This document shows, piece after piece, positions 26,487-35,024 of a DNA stretch of 64,000 nt. The notes under the pieces are model-generated. The model was not told the DNA's origin. It was given only the letters and a program-made list of their open reading frames with translations, and made no database searches. This DNA comes from Catenulispora sp. GP43 (lineage in GTDB: Bacteria > Actinomycetota > Actinomycetes > Streptomycetales > Catenulisporaceae), in NCBI RefSeq assembly GCF_041260665.1, contig NZ_JBGCCT010000014.1, positions 210,850 to 274,849 on the forward strand, read 5' to 3'. Numbering within the stretch: the stretch's first letter is position 1; each line of letters begins with the position of its first letter. The position numbers and the translations under genes are program-made.

Positions 26487-27952
26487 GGCAGGACCTCTTT
26501 CTGGATGTGGATGTGGTGGTTCAGCAGCGGTTCAGTGAGTGGTCTGATGAGCAGCGGCACCAGCAGCGCTGTGGCCGCCATGACGGCCGCCGAGACGGCG
26601 AACGCGGCCCGGTAGCCCGCAGTGAGCGCCTGGAGATGCGATTCGTGGGTCGCCGCGTGGGCGGTCACCGAGCCGGCCAGGGTGGCCAGGGCGGCGAGGC
26701 CGACGGCGCCGCCGACCTGGCGTGTGGTGTTCACCAGGCCGCCGGCCAGTCCGGCGTCCCGCGGCGGGACGCCCTCCACGGCGAGTGAGGTGAGGTGCAC
26801 GAACGCGATGCTCAGACCGAGCCCGACCAGGATGCTGGGCCCCAGGATGTCGGCGAGATAGCTGCCGCCGGCGCTGATCCGGGACAGCCACAGCAGACCC
26901 GCGGCCTCGGTGAGCATGGCCCCGGTCACGGTCGCGGTGGTGCCCAGACGCCGGCGGATGCGCGGGGCGAGTGCGGATCCGAGCATGTTGGCCGCGGCGA
27001 GCGGCAGCTGGCCCGCGCCCGTGATCAGCGGGCTGGCTCCGAGGACTTGCTGTTGGTAGAGCGGCAGGAAGAAGAACAGGGCGATCCATATGGACCCCAG
27101 CAGCGCCATCAGCAGGTTGCCGACACCGACTCGTCCGGTGGCGAACAGCCGGGGCGGTATCAGAGCGTTCGGCGTGCGCAGCTCGATCCGGACGAAGACG
27201 GCCAGCAGCACGGCCGAGGCGGCGAGGGCGTACAGCACCGGGCCGTTCGTCCAGCCGGCACTGCGCGCGGTGGTCAGGCCCCAGACGAGGCCGGTGAGGG
27301 CGAGGGTGATGGCGGCCGTGCCGAGCAGGTCGAACTTCCCGGCCTCACGGTCGGCCGTTCCCGCCGGAACCACGAGCACCACCGCGACCGCGACCAGCGC
27401 GGACCCGATCGCGACACAGAAGAAGATCGATGACCAGCCCCACGCCTGGGTGAGCACCCCGCCCAGCAGAACGCCCCCGGCACCTCCGGCACCGGACACC
27501 GCGCCCCAGACCGCCAGCGCCCTGCCACGCTCGGCGCCGGACGGGGACAGCTCCATCGCCAGCGCCAGAGCGGCCGGCGCGATCGCGGCGGCTCCGAGGC
27601 CCTGTAAGGCACGGGCCGCGATCAGCGCCCCGGCGGAGCTCGCCGACCCGGCGGCGAGCGAGGCGCCCGCGAACACCAGGAGCCCGAGAATCAGCACCCT
27701 GCGCCGCCCGAGCATGTCGGCTGCCCGGCCGCCGGCCAGGAGCAGCGCCCCGAAGGCCAGCCCGTAGGCGTTGACCACCCAGGTGGTGCCGCCCTCCGAC
27801 AGGCCGGCCCCGGCCCGGATCTGCGGCAGCGCGACGTTCACGATCGAGGTCGCGAGCATCACGGTGAACTGGGCCGCGGCCAGGGCGGTGAGCACCACCG
27901 CGCGCCGCGGAGGGGATGGTGTTTGCCCTGATCGCGGGCGCTGTGGCTTCAT
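26483..27952 (-). CDS. MFS transporter, DHA2-like (14-helix drug exporter)
   Basis: 489 residues with about 14 membrane helices. Motif A is GRAADMLGRRRVLILGLLVF (loop 2-3). The motif C-like GAVSGAGGAGGVLLGGVLTQ is typical of antiporters, and the N-terminal VNVALPQIRAGAGLSEG resembles EmrB/QacA. It is probably a proton-coupled exporter of a hydrophobic product. It precedes the carotenoid oxygenase with a four-base overlap and follows an ATPase regulator by 110 bases, so it likely exports or gives resistance to the locus product. Confidence 0.9.
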   Translation of the reverse strand: MKPQRPRSGQTPSPPRRAVVLTALAAAQFTVMLATSIVNVALPQIRAGAGLSEGGTTWVVNAYGLAFGALLLAGGRAADMLGRRRVLILGLLVFAGASLAAGSASSAGALIAARALQGLGAAAIAPAALALAMELSPSGAERGRALAVWGAVSGAGGAGGVLLGGVLTQAWGWSSIFFCVAIGSALVAVAVVLVVPAGTADREAGKFDLLGTAAITLALTGLVWGLTTARSAGWTNGPVLYALAASAVLLAVFVRIELRTPNALIPPRLFATGRVGVGNLLMALLGSIWIALFFFLPLYQQQVLGASPLITGAGQLPLAAANMLGSALAPRIRRRLGTTATVTGAMLTEAAGLLWLSRISAGGSYLADILGPSILVGLGLSIAFVHLTSLAVEGVPPRDAGLAGGLVNTTRQVGGAVGLAALATLAGSVTAHAATHESHLQALTAGYRAAFAVSAAVMAATALLVPLLIRPLTEPLLNHHIHIQKEVLP

Positions 27953-28062
27953 GACGCACAGCTTCGTGCGGGGTGCTGTCCACTCTCCAGGTCGTACGGG
28001 GGCGAGAACTGTTCACTGCTGTCCGCAGGTGTCCACCGCGGCGGACCGGAGCGGAGGCCGGC

Positions 28063-30066
28063 TCAGCGAGCCCCGTGCGTCTCCAGCTGCCACAAGGCTT
28101 CGCTGAGCAAATCAAGCCCCTGCCGAAGGTGCCGTCGGTAGGTCCCGTACGGAAGCCCGAGCCGACGTGCGGCCGCCTCCTGTGTCGGAGCGCCGGAGAA
28201 GTACCCGGCGGCCAGGGCCTCGCGGGCGCGCACGCCGCGCGGGTCGGCGGCCAGGCCGTCGACGCTCTGGCGGAGCAGGGCCCGGAGTTCCTCGACCGGG
28301 TCGTCGGTGAAGTCCGCCGCCAGGCGGGTGCGGGCCAGGGCGCAGGCGGCGAAGGCGGCCGGGTCGCGCCAGTGCGGCAGGGCCTCGCGGACCGCTTGGT
28401 CGAAAGCGGTGCGGGAGAAGGCCGGCGGTCCCGACGGCACCGATTCGGGGCCGGGCGGCATGAAGCGCAGGAGCCAGCTCTCCACGGACACCTCGCGCCA
28501 GTCGACGGCGAACACCCCGTAGGTGTGCTCGCCGACGCGGGGGCGGGCCCCGGTGTCGGCGAGGGTTCCGGCGACGCGCTCGCCCCAGGTCTGCGCGTCC
28601 TGGAAGACGGCGAAGCCGTAGGCGCGGCCGCGGGCCCGGGCGGATTCGGCGTGGGCGCGCGAGCTGCTCAGGTCGGTGACGCGGGAGGGGATCTGGTAGC
28701 GCTCCGGGTAGATCGAGAAACGGCTGATGCCTATGTGCTCGCCGGGCTTCACCGGGGCTGCGGCGTCCGCGTATTTCCAGGCCGCCGCGACAACGGGATC
28801 GGCGGCCAGGTCCTCCGGGTCGGCGGGTGCCGGCAGGGCGAGCCGCGCGGTGAAGGCCACCGTGCGGCCCGTGCTCACGAGCCGGTAGACGCTGAAAGCC
28901 TCCGGCTGGCGCCGCGCCCAGTAGCGGACGATCTCCGCCGAGGCGGGCCCCTCGGTCTCCTCCGCCATGCGCAGCACCATGTCGAGGTCTTCCGGCTGCA
29001 ACGGACGGTCGTGCACCTCGTCCTCCCGGGACCAGGTACGCAGCCGCGCCAGGGTCTTCCCCTCGCGGAACAAGTAGAAGAGCTCGTCGGTGACTGTCCA
29101 CCCGCGCTCCTCGGGGGCGTCGCGCAGCAGGCGCAGGTACTCGTCCGCGAGGCGCTGGCGCATCGCCACGAAGGCGTTGGGCGCACGCCACCGCAGGTCG
29201 GCGGCGAGGGTCTCGCGCGCGGCGTCGTGGGGATGGAGCCCGCGATGCGTGGACTCCATGAAGGGCAGATCCCGCAGCCAGGCGAACAGCTGATGGGCAT
29301 CCTCCTCGGGCAGCACCGCCGAGAGCAGTTCCTCAGAGGTCGAATAAGCTTGAGCCGCCACTTCCAGAGCACGGCGGTGGGCGGCGCTGGGCACCTCGCC
29401 GATCAGCCCGGCCAGCAGCGTCCGCAGCACGTCGGCCGACGGCGCCCACATCTCCTCGCGGCCCCACCCCGCCGAGCCGGCGGCCGCGGCCAGGGCCAGC
29501 GCCAGCGGATTGCCGCCGGTGAAGCGCAGCACCCGTTCGCGCAGCTCCGGCTGGATGTCCGCGGCCGTCAGCAGACTCCGGGCCTGGTCCTCGGAGAACG
29601 GCTCCAGCTCGGCCACGTACAGCAGCCCCGCGCAGGCGGGGTCGGTGGTCCAGTGCACCGGCGGGCGCAGCCGGCCCGCCACGACCACCATGGCGTTGTC
29701 CGCGCCGCGGGGCAGGAACTGGTACCACAGCCAACTGGCCAGCCACTGGCAGTGCTCGAAGGAGTCCACGAACAGGACCGTGCCGGGCACGTCCAGGAAC
29801 CGGCCCGCGGCCCGCTCGAAGTCCACCGGGTCCCGGCTCACGAAACGTCCGTCGAGCTCCACCAGCGTCCGGCCCGCGGTCCGGGCCTCGTCGGCCAGGC
29901 GCCGCAGCAGCGTCGATTTCCCGATGCCGCCGGGCCCGCAGAGCACGAACGCGAACGGCTCGGGCGGCTCGTCGCCCAGCGCGCGGGTGAAGAGCTGCAG
30001 CTGCTCGTCGCGGCCGATGAAGCTGCGCACCCGCGCAGACCTCAGCCGCTCTCCGACGGACACCAT
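28063..30066 (-). CDS. ATP-binding (STAND-type) regulator with C-terminal HTH
   Basis: 667 residues. The N-terminal NTPase has Walker A GPGGIGKST (44-52) and VLFVDSFEHC as a Walker B. The middle is long and unassigned, containing WYQFLPRGADN and PDDAARETLAADLRW-like segments. The C-terminus holds a helix-turn-helix typical of a transcription regulator (TQEAAARRLGLPYGTYRRHL). Proteins with this design act as ligand- or ATP-dependent activators. It lies directly upstream of the MFS/carotenoid oxygenase/SnoaL genes in the same direction and downstream of the P450, so it is the probable local regulator. Confidence 0.75.
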   Translation of the reverse strand: MVSVGERLRSARVRSFIGRDEQLQLFTRALGDEPPEPFAFVLCGPGGIGKSTLLRRLADEARTAGRTLVELDGRFVSRDPVDFERAAGRFLDVPGTVLFVDSFEHCQWLASWLWYQFLPRGADNAMVVVAGRLRPPVHWTTDPACAGLLYVAELEPFSEDQARSLLTAADIQPELRERVLRFTGGNPLALALAAAAGSAGWGREEMWAPSADVLRTLLAGLIGEVPSAAHRRALEVAAQAYSTSEELLSAVLPEEDAHQLFAWLRDLPFMESTHRGLHPHDAARETLAADLRWRAPNAFVAMRQRLADEYLRLLRDAPEERGWTVTDELFYLFREGKTLARLRTWSREDEVHDRPLQPEDLDMVLRMAEETEGPASAEIVRYWARRQPEAFSVYRLVSTGRTVAFTARLALPAPADPEDLAADPVVAAAWKYADAAAPVKPGEHIGISRFSIYPERYQIPSRVTDLSSSRAHAESARARGRAYGFAVFQDAQTWGERVAGTLADTGARPRVGEHTYGVFAVDWREVSVESWLLRFMPPGPESVPSGPPAFSRTAFDQAVREALPHWRDPAAFAACALARTRLAADFTDDPVEELRALLRQSVDGLAADPRGVRAREALAAGYFSGAPTQEAAARRLGLPYGTYRRHLRQGLDLLSEALWQLETHGAR

Positions 30067-30100
30067 GGTGACTCCCGCTAATGGGTTATATCGGTCGGCG

Positions 30101-31336
30101 TCATGGCACGACGCTTTCGGTGACAGGAGTGAAGTCCAGGCACAAGGACGCCGGACCCCGGGTGTACAGGCCGGTTTCCCGGTACTCGAAGCCCGGACTG
30201 TAACGGACCTGATCGAACAGCGGCAGGAGCATCGCGGCGACCGTCTCGATCTCGGCGCGCGCGAAGGCCGCGCCGACGCACTGGTGCAGCCCCGCGCCGA
30301 AGGCCAGGTGCTGCGCGGCGGCGGTGAAGGAGCGGGCGGTGCCCAGGTCCGGACGGTCGATGTCGAAGGTGTCCGGGTCGGCGAAGGCCTCGGGATCGCG
30401 GTTGGCCGCGCCGATCAGGCCGAAGACGGTGGCCCCGGCCGGGATCGTGGTGCCGGCGAACACCGCGTCCCGCTCGACGTGGCGCGGGATGAGCTGGACC
30501 GGCGGGGTGTAGCGCAGCGTCTCGGCGATCGCGGCGGGCAGCAGGCCCGGATCCTGGCGGACCCGCGCCAGCTGCCCGGGATGGTCGATCAGGTGCTTGA
30601 ACAGCAGGGCGATCGTCTTGTCGGCGGGCTCGGCGGCGGCCACCAGGACGTTGATCACCAGCGCGGTGACGTCCCGGTCGGTCAGGCCGATGCCGTCGAA
30701 CTCGGCCGTGGACAGCTGCGAGACGAGGTCCGCGCCGGGCTCGCGCCGCCGCTGGGCGATCACCGGCGCGAGGTACGCCTCCAACTGCTCGGCGCAGTCC
30801 AGGCAGTGCCGCCGGCGCTCGGGCGTCAGGGCCAGGCTCGTGATGAACTCGGCCACCCCGCCGTGCCATCCGGCCACCTGCTGCCAGTCGGCCTTGTCCA
30901 ACCCCAGGATGTCCAGCGCCGCGTACACGGCGAAGGGCTTGCCGAAGTCGTTGACGAGGTCGACCCGGCCCCGGGCCAGGAACGGCGCGAGGATCTCGGC
31001 GGCGTCCTCCCGGATGGCGCGGATCTGCTGCTGCAGCATCTGCCCGGTGAAGCCGCGCACGACGATCTTGCGCTTAGCTGTGTGCTCGGCCCCGGTCATC
31101 TGGGCCAGGACCGGCCCGCGCATCACCGGCTCGGCGCGCTCCTGCAACGTCGCGGTGCTGAACGCCTCGTGGTCGGTCAGCACCCGCCGCACGTCCTGGT
31201 GGCGCGAGAGGATGTAGCTGTCGATCGCCGGTTCGTAGTGCACCGGCGCCTCCTCCCGCAGCCATGCGAAGGAGGAATAGGGGTCAGCAGCGAAGTCGTC
31301 GGAGAGGATGCTGGGGCGCGCATCGACGTTCGGCAT
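30101..31336 (-). CDS. Cytochrome P450
   Basis: 411 residues from the ATG at 31334-31336 (MPNVDARPSI); an earlier in-frame start at 31372 exists. The heme loop FGAGLHQCVGAAFARAE has Cys353. The K-helix has AETLRYTPP and the usual ERD follows. The I-helix reads VLVAAAEPADKTIALL, where the usual acid-alcohol pair (E/D-T) becomes Glu-Pro. Electron partners are not encoded nearby. It lies 34 bases before the ATPase regulator and in the same direction, so it may act on the product of the carotenoid oxygenase. Substrate unknown. Confidence 0.9.
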   Translation of the reverse strand: MPNVDARPSILSDDFAADPYSSFAWLREEAPVHYEPAIDSYILSRHQDVRRVLTDHEAFSTATLQERAEPVMRGPVLAQMTGAEHTAKRKIVVRGFTGQMLQQQIRAIREDAAEILAPFLARGRVDLVNDFGKPFAVYAALDILGLDKADWQQVAGWHGGVAEFITSLALTPERRRHCLDCAEQLEAYLAPVIAQRRREPGADLVSQLSTAEFDGIGLTDRDVTALVINVLVAAAEPADKTIALLFKHLIDHPGQLARVRQDPGLLPAAIAETLRYTPPVQLIPRHVERDAVFAGTTIPAGATVFGLIGAANRDPEAFADPDTFDIDRPDLGTARSFTAAAQHLAFGAGLHQCVGAAFARAEIETVAAMLLPLFDQVRYSPGFEYRETGLYTRGPASLCLDFTPVTESVVP

Positions 31337-31451
31337 AGGCAGAGAATCCCCCAGAGAGCCCGGCGACCGCAAACCACAGAAGGGCTCGTGCCGACGTCGG
31401 CGGCTTTGGCGGACGCCGACGGCGTTGAGGATTCCGCGATCGCGAGGATTC

Positions 31452-31505
31452 GACCGCCGAGACCGCCGAGACCGCCGAGACCGCCGAGACCGCCGAGACC
31501 GCCGA
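31452..31505. repeat. 9-bp tandem repeat
   Basis: Six perfect copies of GACCGCCGA and a partial seventh lead into the neighbouring hairpin. They are intergenic, between the P450 and a small membrane protein. Confidence 0.9.
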
Positions 31506-31536
31506 GACCGCCAGGCCGTGACGGCCTGGCGGTCTC
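31504..31536. terminator. Perfect 15-bp hairpin
   Basis: GAGACCGCCAGGCCG pairs exactly with its reverse complement across a three-base loop. It lies 50 bases after the stop of the minus-strand membrane gene and upstream of the P450 start. It most likely ends the membrane gene's transcript. Confidence 0.75.
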
Positions 31537-31585
31537 AGCGAGGTGGTACCCAGATGGGTTCTCAGCCTGGCGATCAGCCGCTTTC

Positions 31586-32026
31586 TCAGTCCTCGACGAT
31601 GACCGTGCCCCGCGAGCCGCCGCCGAGGCCAGCGGCGATGCACAGCACCGAGCCGGCGAGCGCCAGCCACAGGCCGACCTGCAGGCTGTGGTCCGTGGAA
31701 CGCTGCACCTGGATGATGAACAGCACCGCGCCGACCAGTCCGATCGCGCCGGCCAGGCGGGTCAGCCAGCCGGTGACGTCGGCCAGCCCGAGCACGGCCA
31801 CCAGCCCGACCAGGATCGAGGCGCCGCCGATGGACTGCACGAGGTCGGTGGTGCCGCCGAAGCCGCTGTCGAACAGGGCGTGCCAGGAAACGTGGGTGCC
31901 CTGGGTGCTGCGCGTCCAGTTCATGAACGCGCCGACGATCAGGCCCGCCGCGCCGAGCGCGGTGAGCAGAATTCTGGACGTCACACCGGTCGATCCGGCT
32001 CGTGACATCGGCGTGTGGATCGCCAT
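31586..32026 (-). CDS. Small four-helix membrane protein
   Basis: 146 residues from an ATG with AGGAGG eight bases upstream. Helices are ILLTALGAAGLIVGAFMNW, IGGASILVGLVAVLGLADV, LAGAIGLVGAVLFIIQV and VGLWLALAGSVLCIAAGLGG. An extracellular loop (TRSTQGTHVSWHALFDSG) separates the first two. It resembles small actinobacterial membrane proteins of unknown role. No partner is evident; a strong hairpin follows. Confidence 0.7.
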   Translation of the reverse strand: MAIHTPMSRAGSTGVTSRILLTALGAAGLIVGAFMNWTRSTQGTHVSWHALFDSGFGGTTDLVQSIGGASILVGLVAVLGLADVTGWLTRLAGAIGLVGAVLFIIQVQRSTDHSLQVGLWLALAGSVLCIAAGLGGGSRGTVIVED

Positions 32027-32155
32027 GGTGTCCGCCTCCTCACGGTGCCGGTTGACGAGTGTCGAAGGATTCTCCTTCGCATCGGCACCACCGGCTCCGG
32101 GTGTCCCGGTCTGCGGGTTCGAAACAAACAGCGTGCGAACCGCGGACGCCTCGGC

Positions 32156-32737
32156 TCACGCGGCGGCGCGCACCAGCCCGCGCCGCGCGGTCGCCCCGCC
32201 GGTGTCGACGACGACCGCCAGCAGCCGGTGGTTGATCGCCGTCTCGACGGCGTTGGCCCGGGAGGTGACGCCGAGCTTGCGGTAGACGCGCCGCAGGTGC
32301 GTCTTGACCGTCTCGATGGACAGCGACAGGTGCCCCGCCACCTGCGCCGAGGTCAGCCCGTGCGCCAGGCCGGCCAGCACCTGGCGCTCACGCGGGGACA
32401 CGGTCGGCGCCTGGGTGTGCGGCTGTGCGGCCATCACCCCGCAGCCGTGCGCCAGGGCCACCGCGTGCGCGGCGTTGCGCGCGCCCAGGGCGCGGTAGAT
32501 CCGCGACATGTGGCTGGCCACGGTGTCCGGAGCCATCCCCAGCAGCCGGGAGATCTCGTCCCGGCTGCGGCCCGCCGCGACCATGGTGAGCACCTCGACC
32601 TCGCGGGGGGTGAGCGAGCGGCGCCGGGCGTCGCCGGCGTTGACCCGCAGCCGGACCAGGCCGATGCGGGGCGCCGGGGCCCCGGCGCGTGTCGTGACGC
32701 CGACGTGGACTGAACGGACGGGGCTCATGACGGTCAT
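32156..32737 (-). CDS. LuxR-type protein with two tandem HTH domains
   Basis: 193 residues (start ATG at 32735-32737, or 32726-32728). Two complete LuxR helix-turn-helix domains stand in a row: LTPREVEVLTMVAAGRSRDE with VASHMSRIYRALGARN, and VSPRERQVLAGLAHGLTSAQ with VKTHLRRVYRKLGVTSR. There is no receiver or sensor domain. The usual family member has one C-terminal HTH of ~60 residues. It may bind two sites or a long site alone. It is flanked by the membrane gene and LysE in the same orientation, with gaps of over 120 bases, so is probably its own unit. Confidence 0.85.
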   Translation of the reverse strand: MTVMSPVRSVHVGVTTRAGAPAPRIGLVRLRVNAGDARRRSLTPREVEVLTMVAAGRSRDEISRLLGMAPDTVASHMSRIYRALGARNAAHAVALAHGCGVMAAQPHTQAPTVSPRERQVLAGLAHGLTSAQVAGHLSLSIETVKTHLRRVYRKLGVTSRANAVETAINHRLLAVVVDTGGATARRGLVRAAA

Positions 32738-32874
32738 CGCGGCGGACTCCAGATTCTCAGGGCGGCATCATGCTGCGGCACCGCTCGTTCAAGCCACGGC
32801 GGTGTCGCGCGCCCACATGTCCCGTTTCGCGGGGAGCATGCACGCGGGCCGGTCCTGAATTCCGGCGCCGATCG

Positions 32875-33507
32875 TCACCGCTCGGCGGCCAGCCGCACCC
32901 CCAGGCCGATGAACACGCCGCCCGTCGCCACATCCAGCCGCCGCTGAGCCCGCTGCCGCCGGCCGAGCCACCGGCCGATCCGGCCGGCCAGGACGCCGAC
33001 CGTGCCGTCGACCACGAACTCCAGCGCGACGAAGACCGCGCCGAGGATCGCGAACTGGAGCCAGACGCGTCCCAGGCGCGGGTCGACGAACTGCGGCAGG
33101 AACGCGATGGTGAAGGTGACCATCTTCGGGTTCACCAGGTTCGTCAGCAGGCCGCGCAGGTAGGCCACGCGCCCGGGGACCCCGTCGGCCCGGTCGTCCA
33201 GGGCCGGGTGCCCCTCGCCCCGGTGGCGGATCGCCTGGACGCCGAGGAAGACGAGGTACGCGCCACCGCCGATGCGCAAAGCGGTGAAGGCCGCGGGCGC
33301 TGTGGCGAAGAAGGCGGACAGGCCCGCGGCGGCCAGCGCGATGTGCACGATCTCGCTGGTGGCCACGCCGGCCGTGGCGAGCAGGCCGGCGCGGGGGCCG
33401 CCGCGGACGCCGCAGCCCAGGACGAAGAGCATGTCGGGTCCCGGGCTGATCATCGCGACGGCGGTGGTGATGAGGAACAGGAGGAAAAGGTGCTGCTCGA
33501 TCGGCAT
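32875..33507 (-). CDS. LysE/RhtB-family amino-acid exporter
   Basis: 210 residues with six membrane helices. Family marks are ISPGPDMLFVLGCGVRGGPR near the N-terminus, LRIGGGAYLVFLGVQAI, then LTNLVNPKMVTFTIAFLPQF with the conserved NPK. It exports a basic or neutral amino acid or related small molecule, driven by proton exchange; the substrate is not readable. It is preceded by a short gap to the HEAT-repeat gene on the same strand and has no clear partner. Confidence 0.9.
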   Translation of the reverse strand: MPIEQHLFLLFLITTAVAMISPGPDMLFVLGCGVRGGPRAGLLATAGVATSEIVHIALAAAGLSAFFATAPAAFTALRIGGGAYLVFLGVQAIRHRGEGHPALDDRADGVPGRVAYLRGLLTNLVNPKMVTFTIAFLPQFVDPRLGRVWLQFAILGAVFVALEFVVDGTVGVLAGRIGRWLGRRQRAQRRLDVATGGVFIGLGVRLAAER

Positions 33508-33603
33508 GGAGCAAGGGTTGCCGGGGTCGGACGGCCGGGCAACACGAATCCGGTCAGTGGGCGGTGCTGAGCGGCTCAGTGCCTGCGGGCGATGCCATGC
33601 AGC

Positions 33604-34851
33604 TCAGTGTCCGTGGTCGAGATGCAGCGCCCCGGTCGGCATTCCCCGCTCGCGGCCGCACGAGGTCAGCGCCAGTACTCTGCGGCCCCGAACGGTGTTG
33701 TCCGGACCGAGTTCGCCCGGGTTCACCGACAGCAGGCCGGCCACCGTTTCGGCATAGCCTCCGTCCTCCTCCTCCGGCAGCGCTTCGCCGATCTGCATCT
33801 CCGGTTCGAAGGCGTCGTAGAAGCGCACGATCTCACCGGCGCGCGCGACGCACCACGAGGTCCACCCGTCGCCGCAGCTGGTCCCGTACCAGTGGGCCTC
33901 GCCGAACTCGGCGCTCAGCCGCCGGCATTCCTGCTGCACCAGCGCGAACATCGTCTCGGGCTTGTGGTCCTCGGCGTGCTCCACCTCCGGCGAGATGCCG
34001 AAGGCCAGCGTCCAGCCGTCGATGGCGGGGGTGATGTAGCTGCGGCGGCAGGAACTGTGCGAGTACCAGTCGTGGTGGTCCCGGTTCCAGGCGTCCGCGC
34101 CCAGGCTCATGGGGACGGTCAAGGGATCGGACAGGTCCAGGGCGCGCAGCACCCTGTCCTGGTCCTCGGTCGGCAGGGCCAGCCAGCTGCCGCACAGGTG
34201 CATCGGTGCGGGTTCCTCGTCCAGGGCCTGGACTTCCAGGAAGCGGCGGATCGCCACCTGGTCGCGCGTGTCCATGCCCTGAAAACCGACCAGCTCCAGC
34301 AGCATCTCGCGCAGCTCCGGCCGCGCCACCTTGGCGGCGGTGCGCCGGGCCCGCAGCAGGAACGGGACGAGGTCCCGGCCCGCGGAGCCGAGGGTGTTGT
34401 AGGCGGCGATGCGGACGTCCCCGTCGGGGTCCGCCATCATCGCCAGGATCGCCTCGGCGTGCTGCTGGACCGCGTCGTCGTGGCCGCTGAGCGCGGCGAC
34501 CGCGCCTTCACGCACCGGGGCGGCGTCGTCCGCGAACAAGGGCAGGAACGCCGCTGCCCGGTCGGCGATGTCCAGTTCCGCGAGCGCGTAGCGGAAGTGG
34601 GCGTTGGCCTTCTCGGGATGGCCGGCCCGCAGCGCGGTGATCAGCGGCTCGACGGCTTCGGCGCCGAAGTGCTGGAACAGCCAGGCCGGCGGCGACGTGG
34701 CGATCTCCGACTCGCCGGCGGCAAGGATCGGGATCAGCCGCTCGATCGCGGCCTGGCCGTACCGCGCGATCCGGGGTGCGAACTCGGTGAAGTTCCGGGT
34801 CTTCTCGAGCTCCGCTATCAGCTCGGCGAGAGGGTCTGAGGCCGGTGTCAT
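33604..34851 (-). CDS. HEAT-repeat domain protein
   Basis: 415 residues from the ATG at 34849-34851 (MTPASDPLAEL). The frame remains open for 31 more codons upstream, through the inverted repeat, which is unlikely coding. Residues 1-200 are helical HEAT-like repeats (AAIERLIPILAAGESEIATS, EPLITALRAGHPEKANAHF, VREGAVAALSGHDDAVQQ, PDGDVRIAAYNTLGS). The C-terminal half is a separate domain with W/H/C-rich HHDWYSHSSCRRSYITPAID and AHWYGTSCGDGWTSWCVARA. It is unlike known enzymes. Protein-protein interaction is likely; function unknown. It is divergent from a membrane protein across a 22-bp inverted repeat. Confidence 0.75.
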   Translation of the reverse strand: MTPASDPLAELIAELEKTRNFTEFAPRIARYGQAAIERLIPILAAGESEIATSPPAWLFQHFGAEAVEPLITALRAGHPEKANAHFRYALAELDIADRAAAFLPLFADDAAPVREGAVAALSGHDDAVQQHAEAILAMMADPDGDVRIAAYNTLGSAGRDLVPFLLRARRTAAKVARPELREMLLELVGFQGMDTRDQVAIRRFLEVQALDEEPAPMHLCGSWLALPTEDQDRVLRALDLSDPLTVPMSLGADAWNRDHHDWYSHSSCRRSYITPAIDGWTLAFGISPEVEHAEDHKPETMFALVQQECRRLSAEFGEAHWYGTSCGDGWTSWCVARAGEIVRFYDAFEPEMQIGEALPEEEDGGYAETVAGLLSVNPGELGPDNTVRGRRVLALTSCGRERGMPTGALHLDHGH

Positions 34852-34878
34852 GGGCTGAAGGGTAGTTGGGTGGAGACG

Positions 34879-34937
34879 CGGGTGGAGGCCGGGTGGAGAC
34901 GGAAACGCCGCGGGCGTCTCCACCCGGCCTCCACCCG
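34879..34937. repeat. 22-bp perfect inverted repeat in divergent gap
   Basis: CGGGTGGAGGCCGGGTGGAGAC and its exact reverse complement flank a 15-base loop, both arms perfect over 22 bp. A further GGGTGGAGAC lies at 34868-34877. The site stands 28 bases before the HEAT gene and 88 before the membrane gene, so it is in shared promoter DNA, not at a gene end. Confidence 0.9.
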
Positions 34938-35024
34938 GGATCAAGCTGTGGACCGACGCGTCGCAGGGTGCGGGTTCCTACCGTTGAGGGTGTCGCCAAA
35001 ACGTCGGACAACCTGGAGCAGCCC

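Noticed and set aside
31452..31536. CRISPR-like repeats
   Set aside because: The 9-bp copies have no spacers between them and no cas genes nearby; it is a plain tandem array with a hairpin.
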